Source: Bipolaris cookei (Eukaryota > Ascomycota > Dothideomycetes > Pleosporales > Pleosporaceae). From it: DNA of 64,000 bases. The DNA lies in NCBI GenBank assembly GCA_002286855.1, contig NRSV01000005.1:186001-250000 (forward strand), in the 5' to 3' direction. Below are positions 22,874 to 32,745 of this stretch, in pieces (position 1 is the stretch's first letter; the number at the start of each line of letters is the position of its first letter). The notes under the pieces were generated by a model, which was not told the origin of the DNA, searched no databases, and worked only from the letters and a program-made list of their open reading frames with translations. The position numbers and the translations under genes were made by a program.

Positions 22874-23969
22874 ACGTAGTGGATAAGCGAGTCGCGCACC
22901 CTACCAACTTTCTCACTCTATTACACGTATCTCTATTATGGCTCTACGCCACGCTGTTCAATTACTCTCAAATGAATCAGATATTCAGCTTGCTATACAA
23001 TCTCTTGATTCTAATCAAATTCAAACAGGTCGCCGTGCAGCTTCAATCTTTAACGTGCCTGAATCAACATTACGCGATCGACGCGCTGGGAAGCGCGCCA
23101 GACACGATTGCCAGCCCAACTCAAATAAGCTTTCTCAAATAGAAGAGGAAGTGATTATCAGCCATATACTTCATCTAGATCAGCGTGGGTTTGCGCCTAC
23201 CTACGCTGCCGTGCGCGATATGGCTGATAAACTGCTGGCTGCGCGCAGCGCTGGCCAGGTTGGACAGAAGTGGCCAGCCAACTTCATCAGGCGTACAGAC
23301 TCTCTTACTACTCGTTTATTCGAGCGTACTATAGACAGAGAGTTCTTTGTGAAGACCCAGTCTTAATAAAGAGCTGGTTTGAGCTTGTGGAGCAGACAAA
23401 AGCCAAGTACTGCATCTGTGACGAGGACGTCCATAACTTTGACGAAGCTGGCTTTTCAATGGGCAAGATCACGACTCAGTTTGTCGTTACAGCGTCAGAG
23501 AGAAGAGGACGGTCAAAAGCTATTCAGCCAGGTGGTCGTGAGTGGGTAATGATGCTCTCGGCTGAGCTAATGCGTGATTGGATCGCCAGCCTTGAGAGGG
23601 CTAATGAAGCAGCAACAAAGCGTAGGCAGCATAAAAGAAAGCGGATACAGAAGCAAGGAGTGCTAAAAAAGGGAGCTGGAGAGGATCTACTCGCTCAGCG
23701 TGAAGCTGATCAGCAGATTGCTCATGAAGAGCGTCAAGGAGGAGAATGACCAGGTATCAGCCCCCAGGCTCTTGCGCGCTGTAGTAGGTGTAGAGAGACT
23801 GGTCATAATGCGCGTACATGTAAGAAAGATACTCTAGGCACTGCTTAATCTTCTATATCAACATATATTAAGATAGTCACATTGTGGTGGAGCTATATGC
23901 TTATAGAAGTGCGCAGGTTTGGTGGGGTGCGCGACTCGCTTGCCTGCGCGACTCGCTTATCCACTACGT
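22874..23969 (+). mobile_element. Family A pogo-like element, internally deleted (A1)
   Basis: The ends are inverted repeats beginning ACGTAGTGGATAAGCGAGTC and both are flanked by TA (22872-22873 and 23970-23971). The 5' end has one GCGAGTCGCGC motif and the 3' end has two, the same asymmetry as in A2 and element 1. At 1,096 bp it is much shorter than A2 (1,824 bp), because the catalytic core of the transposase is missing. It is inserted in LTR-like DNA. Confidence 0.88.
22938..23848 (+). pseudogene. Family A transposase, core-deleted
   Basis: The first part (22938-23366) encodes the N-terminal HTH (SIFNVPESTLRDRRAGKRAR) and CENP-B-like domain. A frameshift near 23320 moves to a second frame that holds VHNFDEAGF (first catalytic Asp). 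At GGREWVMML the sequence jumps to the C-terminal coiled coil (AELMRDWIASLERANEAA), so the other two catalytic residues are gone. A TGA at 23747, where A2 has CGA, separates the final zinc knuckle CSRCRETGHNARTC. Non-functional as a transposase. Confidence 0.85.
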
Positions 23970-24164
23970 TATTCTTTTTATTCGTTTGTTTCTTTACTTC
24001 CCCCACCAAGAGCCCGCTGGAAGATAGCCTAGCTATCTAACATCTCTTCCTGTTTACCAAACTGCTCTTTAGCACCAGACGCCTGCTAGAGGCCTAGCTG
24101 CAAACAGACAAAAGCCGAAGCACCACAGTAGTACCACAAAAAAAACCCACATGTGAATAACAAG

Positions 24165-24231
24165 ATAGAACGGCCTACGGCCAAAGTCTTACATAGCCCC
24201 GAGCTGCATATAGACTCTAACGAAATAACAA
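24165..24231 (-). repeat. LTR-start-like repeat, copy 2
   Basis: Read on the minus strand it starts TGTTATTTCGTTAGAGTC, continues with GCAGCTCGGGGCTATGTAAG and ends near GGCCGTTCTAT, matching 22405-22476 in inverted orientation. Confidence 0.5.
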
Positions 24232-24727
24232 TGATACAGCGGAGCTACTCTTATGTCGGCCCGCCTCCAGCGTGCTGTTAATTAGAGTTTTCTTTCTAGT
24301 CAGTGTTACTCTGCCGCCAACGGTTGTCCTTCCGTGACGGATATCGGATGATTCAGTATTAAACACGGCCACGGTAGCTATAATTTCAAAAGTAAAAACT
24401 AATTTCAAAAGTAAAAACTAATTTCAAACGTAAGAGTCTAAACGTTAATATGAGCTACTGATTAATAAGGTTGGGCAAGAATTCTCTAACCCCAGCCCAC
24501 CCCAACGCAGGTAGGTCTCACATCTAAAGACATCTACGCAATTATCTAGCTACTTATAGGATCTTAGTAGTGATGTTAGGATAAATTAATTCCATTAGTG
24601 ATAATTCAATATCTATGTGTTAATCTAAGTAAGAGGAAAGCCTGTAAGGATTAACTATAACGAGAGTTACAAAGAAATTTTCTATCTTAATATCTACATT
24701 ACTTTGGTCGCTGCTATCCCTTCCTTG

Positions 24728-24890
24728 TTAGGGCGTTAGATCTTGGCGGGTATCAGGCCGATGGGCAAGGCTGACGTGCGGGGTAAACTGAGTAGAGTCG
24801 ATCAGAATATATAATGTTCTATGTCCGAGATTAGCCAAAGTCTTACGTAGTCCCTGAATGCATATAGACTCTAATCCAACAACAATAACA
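24728..24890 (-). repeat. Possible solo LTR of the same family
   Basis: On the minus strand it begins TGTTATTGTTGTTGG, includes TTAGAGTCTATATGC and TACGTAAGACTTTGGC (diverged from the two copies above), and ends CGCCCTAACA. Ends of TG...CA type fit an LTR, but no target-site duplication is visible, so the limits are uncertain. Confidence 0.4.
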
Positions 24891-24999
24891 ATATGCCCGA
24901 GGTTAGCAATATGCTCATCACTCGTACCTTTTTGGTTGCAGCAGCCTAGTGACATTGTCAGATTTGATGCTTGTAGGCAATGATTGAAGATGATTGATG

Positions 25000-25175
25000 A
25001 TAATTGTATTGATCTGATCTTGTTGTTGTGCTCTCTGCCATTATTTATGTGCGGTATCTTGCTATTGCCTTCGTAGGTTCTTGTTTCATGTAGTGTATCA
25101 ACATACATCGGCTGTAATTCATGCTGATATATCCTGGCATAGTATGTGACATGTCACATTTTTCCTCCTGTGACA
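25000..25175 (-). repeat. Dispersed LTR-like repeat, copy 2
   Basis: On the minus strand it begins TGTCACAGGAGGAAAAATG and continues with the GGATATATCAGCATG and GAGAGCACAACA blocks shared with 13095-13260. It is probably an LTR fragment; the inner end is not visible. Confidence 0.5.
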
Positions 25176-25444
25176 GCTGGCTTGGCTCATAATCCACCAG
25201 ATGGGTTTCCATCTGATATTTATAGAGCTAAGCTTCTAACAATTCGCACATAGCGCGCAGATCACGTAATATAATATCCCGCTGTCAGAAGCTGAACTCT
25301 ATTCCACTAAGCTCCTGCATACTAACAAAGAGGTATGAAGTCATCCGTGAAACCTGCCATCCGAGCCATCCGTGTAATCTACCATTCGTGAGATCATGCC
25401 ACCTGTGTCGTCCGAGCCATTCGTGAGCTATATCGACAACAGGA

Positions 25445-25452
25445 TATATAAA
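25445..25452 (+). promoter_or_regulatory. TATA box of the small secreted protein gene
   Basis: TATATAAA lies 170 bp upstream of the ATG at 25622, followed by a C/T- and A-rich leader. The distance leaves room for a leader of 130 bp or so. Confidence 0.45.
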
Positions 25453-25621
25453 CTGAACAGATCTACCACATTGTCAATTCATCTAGCTTCATACCATACT
25501 TCCACTCATAACCATTCTCCTGACATCTATAAATCAGGTACAGTCTTGCAACATTAACTAAGTATCGAACCTCTTCTCTAATACTCATATCTTAGCAACA
25601 AACCTCTCCATAAGTCCAACC

Positions 25622-25923
25622 ATGCAGTTCACTATCGTTATTGCTGCTGCCCTTCTCGGAGCCGTTCCTGCACTTGCAGGAAAAAAGGGGTGGTGTCCCG
25701 GTGCGAGTGAATCTTCAGTTGAACAGGGGTGCCATGACAATGGTATCCCATTGGTATTGCCTGTTCCTCCTTAATCACACATCGCTTTGTTAAACTGATA
25801 CATTGGCCTTAGTCTCAGAATGATCATGGAACCTGTTGCATGACTAGCAAACAAGATTTTACCAGGATGGTAAATGTCTGCTTCGCCGTCGGATCCACGC
25901 CTGAAATGAGTGGCGCCTGCTAG
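25622..25923 (+). CDS. Small secreted six-cysteine protein, effector-like
   Basis: Two exons, 25622-25753 and 25819-25923, separated by a 65-bp intron (GTATTG...CTCAG, branch-like CTGAT), encode 78 residues. The N-terminus (MQFTIVIAAALLGAVPALAG) is a clear signal peptide with a likely cleavage after Ala19. The mature part of about 59 residues has six cysteines at 25, 37, 50, 51, 65 and 78 in the order C-C-CC-C-C, ending on the last Cys, as in small disulfide-knotted fungal proteins. No family is recognised. The reading frame is intact although the surrounding 20 kb is full of RIP-damaged repeats. Size, secretion, cysteines and location fit a candidate effector or antimicrobial peptide; function is inferred, not shown. 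The splice sites were chosen because the other nearby GT and AG pairs lead to an early stop. Confidence 0.72.
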
Positions 25924-26514
25924 AGTGGTAGTAATGTCAGCTATGGTTCAGGCTAGACATAATTACAAGCTGGTGTTGAATTGAAATCATAGGGGTAGAA
26001 CCAGAGGGGTGAGTGGAGGCTAAATATTGAAAATACTTTTCCTATATGGACGATGTGGTAGTAATAAATACATTGTGCCTTTTCGCGACTCTATAGTATT
26101 GATATAACATGCAGAGTAACCTCCCACCGTGAAGAACCATGAAGATCTTCTAGCAACACCATTTAGCAGACCACCATCCTATCGAGTTCAAACTAATCTA
26201 ACAATGCACTTAGTAGGTAGTAAAACTTATCTCAAACACTAGAAAGTAAAATTACATCAGTCTTGATTGACGTTACAAGGAATCTATCTGCAGCTCCGTG
26301 CACTATAAACATGAGCCACCCCTGTCTTCTTATTCAACACGACGACAATCGCTATCTTGGAGGTCTTAGGATGTGCGTCAGTATGTCTAGCAGCTACTCT
26401 TAATTTGCTAAGTCATGTAGTGACCCATAAGACCTCATCCGGAATTATTCACGGAGTCAAGCAAGCTCCCACATTCAAACAAGCAACGTTCGCGTGCTGA
26501 GAAAGCACGTTCTA
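25924..26514. other. AT-rich intergenic DNA
   Basis: This contains the 3' flank of the small secreted protein gene and the left flank of element C. No gene is recognised. Confidence 0.4.
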
Positions 26515-26622
26515 ACGTCAAGGATCAGTCATCCGGCCACCCCACCCAACTTGACCCAACGCTCTGCGCAATTGCTCTATAACAACGTAATAGCATAAAA
26601 CAAAATTAAGAGATATTATTCT

Positions 26623-28715
26623 TTAGATAGATTTGCATGAGATCCGAGTGTGCCCTTGAACGTGACACTTCGTACACGTCGGCGGCGCGCTGACGTCGCT
26701 CACCAGCCTGGCTCTGGCTAGCCTCCATCACCACCCTTTCTGCCTCTGCAGCAATCTGCTGGGCCTATTGGACCCGGAGCACTCCACCAGAAGCAATATA
26801 TTGATTCTGCTGACTCTGCTTTTGTCGTTGACGCTGGACTTCTGCACGTAGCTTCTTATTCTCCTCTGCAAGTATTGTGGCTGACTGCATTGATATTTGA
26901 CAGCCTTTAATAACCTGGCGTAGAAGCTGGCTTGTTGGGCTTTGTGATTGCCGATGGAGCCGTTCTTGAAGAAGCTTTGCCTGCTGCTGAAGCTGAGCTA
27001 CTGTACGCGGTGTTTCTGGCTGCGTTACGTGTTACAAAGGTAACAGGAAGGATGCTCTCCTTGACGCAGGGCGATAGAATGAAGGGGCACGGTTGGTTAT
27101 GGTGCCACAAAGATCCATGTCAAAAGGTAATGGATCATCGCGGGGCTTAGAGTCACGTGATGTGCCATCCCGCCAAGGCTAGCCATCCGGGATGGCAGTG
27201 CACGAAGGGATGGCAGGACTGGAAGCAATGAGGATATAAGGGTGGATGGATTTCATTATTTACTCTCATTGTGGTTAACTCAAATTGTACTTTCTTACTA
27301 GTTACTCTACTACACAAAAATTGATACTTGTTAGTCTATTGAATAGATTAGAGTTTGTCAACCCTTTGTTACCTTTTCTACAAGCACGCCAACTTCACTG
27401 CATCGCCAGACAAAACCTCGCAGAACACTAGCGTAAAGCTCATCGGCCTTAGTACGGACCCGAGTAGAGAAGTATAGCCCGACCCCGTGTAACATTACGG
27501 CGTTATTGTCTGTAGTTGTCTGTAGCGGAGATGGTGTCCTAACTACTGTAAGTGACGACAGGACGCGATCGGGATAAGGAGGGATAAGTCCTGTCGCCTG
27601 AAAGCCTGCCTGGATGTTATGTTGCGTAAATACTATCGGCCGGATCCGCGTATAGGCTGCAAGGAAGTCTATCTTGTCAACGTGGTAGATGCCTTGGCGG
27701 GCGAGCTCTTCAATCTCACGTCCGTACGCGCGCTTAAGCGGCGAGAAGCAGCTTACATCAAGCGGCTGGAGAAGATGCGACGTGTGCGGCGGCATACAGA
27801 GAGTGATAACCTTATTCTCAGCGCAGTACTGGTCGAACTCTGGCGTAGCGTGGCTACCGTGGCCGTCTAGGATAAGAAGCCGATAGACTCCAGCTGTACG
27901 AGCTGCTGTATACTGATTGAAGTGCTTCACCCACTCTACGCCAAGCTGATCAGTCGTCCAGCCGTTGTCTGAGACACCGATAGCCCAGTCTGGTGGGAGC
28001 CCATTATACCAGCTGTTCTGGTGGACCTTGCCAGACAAGATAACCAACGGTGGTAGACACCAGCCAGACGCGTTAATACACTCAATCGCTGTAACCCACT
28101 CGCGGTTGCCTGGCTGTACAATAGCTGCTCGGCCGACTCTGTTGGAGCTTGTAACTACCTTAGACGTGCTAGCAACGCCCATCGCGAACCCAGTCTCGTC
28201 AAAGTTGTAGATATCCTGGTCTAAGACGCCGTACGTCTGGCGCGTCTCTTCTACTAGCTTAAACCAAGCTGTGATTGCGACAGGATCCTCAGAAAGAGCA
28301 CGCTGGCTACTAAACTTCCTAGTCCACTTCGTCTGGAGCTCTGGCTGGTTCTGGATAAAGCGCGACACCTACTTCTTGCTAATAGGTTGTGGAGGTGGAT
28401 CTTGGCCACGCGCAGTAAGTGAGCGTCTGCCATTCGTCGTACGTCAATAATATGACGCAGAAAACCACGTCGGTCAAGGTCTAGGATCCACTGCACAAGA
28501 GACTGCTCTTCAGTAGGTAATAGCTTTCTCTTCTTAGCGTTAGCAAGAGCTTGAGGCTGGCTACCTTGAAGGCGGTCGTAAAGCGTTGAACGGGGGACAT
28601 TAAATAGCTTTGCAGCTTTAAGTTGGCTCTTAATTTGATGTCTTTGAATTGATTGAGATGCAAGACAAAGTCTACTTTGCCTTCGAGGCGATAGAGAGCG
28701 TCGTTGTCGCGTCAT
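26623..28715 (-). pseudogene. Family C pogo-type transposase, nearly complete
   Basis: On the minus strand, from ATG at 28715: HTH (LFNVPRSTLYDRL), CENP-B-like region, then a catalytic core with all three acidic residues (IYNFDETGF, LLILDGHGSH, LLQPLDVSCF). A Gln-rich coiled coil (QLQQQAKLLQERL; LAEENKKLRAEV) and a zinc knuckle CTKCHVQGHTRISC end at 26623. Four lesions are visible: a one-base frameshift near 28425, TAG for the Trp of KKWVSRF near 28368, TAG in the coiled coil near 26770 and the solo LTR at 27030-27494. The two TAG codons are RIP-type changes. Without the LTR and one target duplication the frame runs straight from DNNAV to TQPETPRT. Confidence 0.88.
27030..27494 (-). mobile_element. 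465-bp solo LTR inside the family C transposase
   Basis: On the minus strand it starts TGTTACACGGGGTCGGG and ends CTTTGTAACA, with TG...CA ends. It is flanked by a perfect 5-bp direct repeat TTACG (27025-27029 and 27495-27499). Taking it out with one repeat restores the transposase reading frame exactly, which proves an insertion. It was left by recombination between the two LTRs of a full retrotransposon. Confidence 0.85.
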
Positions 28716-28783
28716 AGCTTTATAACAACATTAGATAATAAAATACGATCTTAGCTAGAGCTACTCTATCTAATTCTACATTG

Positions 28784-28884
28784 AATCCGAGTATGTCCTT
28801 GGACGTGACACTTCGTGCACATTGGCGGCGCGCGCTGACGTCACTTATCACCCTGTCTCTGGCTAGCCTCCATGACCATCCTTT
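28784..28884 (-). repeat. Extra copy of the transposase 3' end in the 5' leader of element C
   Basis: About 100 bp related to 26636-26740 in the same orientation, with the zinc-knuckle codons CTKCHVQGHTRI and the preceding GGAGGCTAGCC stretch. It sits between the right terminal repeat and the transposase start codon, where a leader is expected. It is probably a relic of recombination between two family C copies. Confidence 0.65.
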
Positions 28885-28907
28885 CCGGTGACTGATCCTT
28901 TACGTTA

Positions 28908-28923
28908 ACATGTTCTATCAGTA
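28908..28923 (+). mobile_element. Left tip of family E element, cut by A2
   Basis: The 16 bases after the TA at 28906-28907 (ACATGTTCTATCAGTA) rejoin with 30750 onward when element A2 is removed. The joined sequence then has two perfect copies of ATCAGTAAGCTGCGCAC in tandem, which supports this reading. Confidence 0.6.
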
Positions 28924-30747
28924 ACGTGTTGGATAAGCGAGTCGGTCAGGCAAGCGAGTCGGTCACCTCACCAACTTTGCGCACCTCTATAAGCGTGTAG
29001 CTCCACCACTATGTGACCATCTTAATATATATTGATATAGGAGGTTAAGTAGTATCTAGAGTATCTTTCTCAAATGTACGCGCATTATGGCCAGTCTCTC
29101 TGCACTTACTACAGCGCGCCAAAGCCTGGCGGCTCACACCTGATCGCTCTCCTCCCTGACGCTCTTCATGAGCAATCTGCTCATCAGCATCGCGTTGAAC
29201 GATAGTATTCTCGCCAGCTCCCTTTGTAAGCACTCCTCGCTTCTGTATTCGCTTCTTTTTACGCTGTCTACGCTTTGTGGCTGCATCATTAGCCTTTTCA
29301 AGGCTGGCAATTCGATCGCGCATTAGCTCAGCTGAGAGTATTATTATCTCTGCCCCCTTCTTAAGCTGGCCAATCGCCGCAATAATTGAAGCTAGTGATG
29401 AGCTTTTATGCTGTCGAACGCGATTACTTTTAGTGAGTTTGCTTCAAGCTCGCATACATTGCTCGCGTTACAGGCCTGCCAGAGAGCTACTAGGAGAGCT
29501 GGTAAGCTGGCGTAGTTGGCGTACATAGCTGTACATCAAGCTTTGATAGAACAGTGTCTGGCTGGAGAGGAACAAGGACTGCACCTCGAAAAGCTGAGCA
29601 GATATTGGCTGACGTGACGATGATCAAAGGCTGCCTTAAATGCTGGCAGAAACTCGAGCTTCAGTGATGGTTGATAGGTACTGGATCAGGCTCTCCACCT
29701 CACGGCTATACGCGCGCTTCAATGGCGAGAAGCAGCCAACGTCAAGAGGCTGGAGCAGGTGAGACGAGTGAGGCGGCATACAGAGCGTGTAGATATTGTT
29801 CTCCTTGCAGAAGCTCTTGGAACTCAAGTGACTGGTGCCTCTCATGGCCCAGATAACCAGCCGGTGCCCCAACAACCTTGCCATCACAATGTATACACAA
29901 AGTGCTTTAGCCACTCAACACCTAGCTCATTGTTCGTCCAGCCGTTATCGCTGAACTGCGATCGCCCAGTCGCGTGGCATCTCTGCCTCCTCGTACCAGG
30001 CAGATAGGTGATACTTGCCAGTAAAGATCAGAAACGTTAGGATAGACCAGCTAGCTGCGTTAATCCCAGCGATCAATGTCACCCACTCACGACCACCTTG
30101 GTGGCTGAATAGCTTTTGGTCGAGCTCTTCTTTCTGACGCTGTAACAACAAGCTGAGTAGTAATCTTGCCCATCATGAAGCCAGTTTCGTCAAAGTTATA
30201 GACGTCCTCGTCACAAATGCCGTACTTGGCCTTTGTCTGCTCTATAAGCTCAAACCAGCTCTTAATTAGGACTGGATCTTCACATAAAGCTCTCTGCCTA
30301 TCGTAAGCCCGATTGAAACGTGTCGCAAGACTGTCTGTTTGCTTGACAAAGTTGGCTGGCCACTTCTGCCCATCCTGTCCAGTGCCGCGCTCAGCCAGGA
30401 GTTTATTGGCCATATCGCGCGCAGCAGCGTAGGTAGGTGCAAATCCACGTAGATCAAGATTAAGTATATGACTAGCTATCACATCTTCCTCTTTCTTCGA
30501 GTTAGGCTGGCAATCGCGTCGCGCGCGCTTCCCAGCGCGTCGGTCAATTAGTGTTGATTTTGGAATATTGAAGGCTATAGCAGCGCGTTGGGTACTCTGA
30601 ATTTGGTTTCTATCTAAAGAAGAGAGAGCAAGTTGAATATCTGCTTCGTGAGAAATTGACTGAGAAGCGTGGCTTGGAGACATTATACGCAAAGGTGTGG
30701 TAGGTGATCAAAGTTGGTGGGGTGACCGACTCGCTTATCCAACACGT
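28924..30747 (-). mobile_element. Family A pogo-like element, full length but decayed (A2)
   Basis: The ends are inverted repeats starting ACGTGTTGGATAAGCGAGTC, flanked by TA (28922-28923 and 30748-30749). Its 3' end (left) has two copies of AAGCGAGTCGGTCA and its 5' end one. It is inserted in the end of family E. Confidence 0.88.
29045..30692 (-). pseudogene. Family A pogo-type transposase, decayed
   Basis: In order on the minus strand: HTH (NIPKSTLIDRRAGKRAR), CENP-B-like region and VYNFDETGF in 30087-30692; after a frameshift, GGREWVTLIAGINAAS (29945-30151); then MPPHSSHLLQPLDVGCF (29636-29914); and the C-terminal coiled coil (29045-29323). The second catalytic motif is unrecognisable (the frame reads VIWAMRGTSH). 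The final knuckle has lost its last Cys (TGHNARTF). It gives the full-length reference for the deletion in A1. Confidence 0.85.
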
Positions 30748-30749
30748 TA

Positions 30750-31127
30750 AGCTGCGCACATCAGTAAGCTGCGCACCCCACCAAACTTGACGCGACGCTC
30801 TGCACAACCACCACCATGCCGCGACAACAACGCTCTATCCAGACTTCTCGTGAAGGTAGAATAAGCCTTGCTACCACATCCTATCATAATATGAAACAAT
30901 TTCTCTACGCTCTTGCAAAAGCTTATGATGTGCCAGAAGCGACTCTTCGAACGCGTCTCCATGGTGTCCAGCCACGATCAGAGATAGTATCTGCTAAGCG
31001 TAGGCTATCGCCTATTGAAGAGCAGTCTCTCGTACAGTGGATTCTAGACATTGATCGACGAGGATTTCTGCCCCATATCATTGACGTACGACGGATGGCA
31101 GACGCTCGCATCTGCTTTTTCAGATGA
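30750..31127 (+). pseudogene. Family E/C-like transposase, N-terminal fragment
   Basis: From ATG at 30816 the frame encodes the HTH (AYDVPEATLRTRLHGVQ) and the start of the CENP-B-like domain (EEQSLVQWILDIDRRGF, DVRRMADA), then ends at a stop at 31127 in unrelated sequence. It is closely related to the family C N-terminus but on the opposite strand. The 5' flank CCCCACCAAACTTGACG resembles the left end of element C. It is a truncated element. Confidence 0.8.
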
Positions 31128-31280
31128 GTTTTATCCATATGGGTGGAAACTCAGCGAAGACAACTGCAAGATTGAAGCGTTGAGAGTGCCATATGGCTGC
31201 TTCTTTTCACGCCCCTCCGCAGGCGGATTAGGCTATGAACTTCATTTTGGCCATTGCAGGCAGTTGTGAGATATTCCATA

Positions 31281-32343
31281 ACGTAAAAGACCACTGAGCC
31301 GGACACTTTTTCTTGACATTGCGAACATGACTTCTAAAGTAACATGCCCCAACTATGTGAAGATTTGTTAACTCAGCGAGAAGGTAGAATTACTCTTGCT
31401 ATTCAAGCCTATTCTACGGGCCAGTCTAAGAGGATTCGACGCGCTGCTGCTGTCGACAACGTTCCTTTCCAGCGGCTTTCTGATCGGCTGAAGAAAATCA
31501 CATTTCGGCCCCAAGCATCCCTAAACCGCCATAAGCTTACTACAACTGAAGAGCAGACAATCGTACGATATATCCTTGACCTAGACCCACGAGGATTTGC
31601 TCCCCGACTGCGAAGTAGCAGATATGGCAGAGAAACTACTGCGCGTACGAGATGGCCAACCTTTAGGCAAGAATTGGGCAAAGTGATTTATATCGCGTTC
31701 GGAAAAGCTTAAAACAGCTTTCAATAGAGCAAAAGACCGCCAGAGAATGCAGCAGGAAGATCCAGAGGTTATTAACGCGTGGTTCAAGCTCGTACGAGAG
31801 ACAATTGAGAAGTATGGTGTTGATTCAGACGATATCCACAACTTTGATGAAACTGGCTTTCAGATGGGCGTAACTGGCTCAATGAAGGTAGTTACAGGCG
31901 TAGAGAGTCGTACGAGGCTTACTCTTACGCAGCCAGGCAATCGCGAGTGGGTTACAGTCATTCGGAGCATCTGCGCTGCGGGATACGTTACCCCGCCATT
32001 CATTATCTACAAAGGACGCGTCCACATCTCTACTTGAGACAAAGAAACAGATATACCATACGATTGTCTGCTCTTCAGTTGTAGTAAGCTTATGGCGGTT
32101 TAGGGATGCTTGGGGCCGAAATGTGATTTTCTTCAGCCGATCAGAAAGCCGCTGGAAAGGAACGTTGTCGACAGCAGCAGCGCGTCGAATCCTCTTAGAC
32201 TGGCCCGTAGAATAGGCTTGAATAGCAAGAGTAATTCTACCTTCTCGCTGAGTTAACAAATCTTCACATAGTTGGGGCATGTTACTTTAGAAGTCATGTT
32301 CGCAATGTCAAGAAAAAGTGTCCGGCTCAGTGATCTTTTACGT
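31281..32343. mobile_element. Family D foldback element, copy 2 (complete)
   Basis: Complete 1,063-bp element flanked by TA on both sides (31279-31280 and 32344-32345). Its ends are 285-bp inverted repeats (31281-31565 and 32059-32343) starting ACGTAAAAGACCACTGAGCC; the outermost bases of the right arm differ by one (TGATC for TGGTC). Each arm encodes the N-terminal transposase region; the unique middle (about 493 bp, plus strand) encodes the next part up to REWVTVIRSICAAGYV. The predicted proteins are identical to those of copy 1, so both moved or duplicated recently and escaped RIP. Single-stranded, it could fold into a long hairpin. Confidence 0.88.
31344..32037 (+). pseudogene. Family D transposase, N-terminal half
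   Basis: Two frames (31344-31712 and 31747-32037) carry the HTH (VDNVPFQRLSDRLKK), CENP-B-like piece (DLDPRGFAPRL) and IHNFDETGF with the first catalytic Asp. The reading stops at YKGRVHIST where the inverted arm begins. The remaining two thirds of the core is absent. Confidence 0.75.
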
Positions 32344-32345
32344 TA

Positions 32346-32745
32346 ATACATCTTTCATTATACTGCAGCTGCTAGTCTAGATATAGTAATTTGTCACTAG
32401 TGCACGGTCCAGTATCGCGATATGGTAGCTATGGTGTAGTAGAATTCTCCACCAAAACTTCCCATAAAACCACTCTAAAATTATAGTTCTTGCTCTACGA
32501 CTACCGTTTTAAAGCCTCAGTCACTAGCTATAAGTCCTCCCAGTTATAGTACAATAATTCTTCCAAAGCTGATCCGCAATCACCTCTCTTCTTGCATCCG
32601 CGCCAGGTGCCTCTGTTGGATCCTCGACATCCCCCTCGCTATTCACTTCCCCCACAAGCTCAGTATCGTCAAAACCACCCACCTCAGCTGGATCCCACTT
32701 GTTAATAAAATTGTGTACCGCAACTAGAGCGTATACAAGATTAAC
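32346..32745. other. AT-rich DNA, no recognised gene
   Basis: No coding signal. It may include the decayed 3' flank of the Harbinger relic that follows. Confidence 0.4.

Larger units (their letters stand above)
26515..28905 (-). mobile_element. Family C pogo-like element
   Basis: The left end ACGTCAAGGATCAGTCATCC and the right end, read on the minus strand, ACGTAAAGGATCAGTCACC, are inverted repeats, both flanked by TA (26513-26514 and 28906-28907). Length is 2,391 bp, including a 465-bp solo LTR. It encodes an almost complete transposase on the minus strand. The right end is odd: it carries an extra copy of the 3' coding end upstream of the transposase start. Confidence 0.85.

Noticed and set aside
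24728..25108. 126-codon open frame, minus strand
   Set aside because: It runs across LTR-like repeat sequence and has no recognisable domain.
31300..32330. Convergent overlapping genes (one on each strand) in the family D elements
   Set aside because: The minus-strand frame is the inverted arm copy of the same half-gene, not a second gene.
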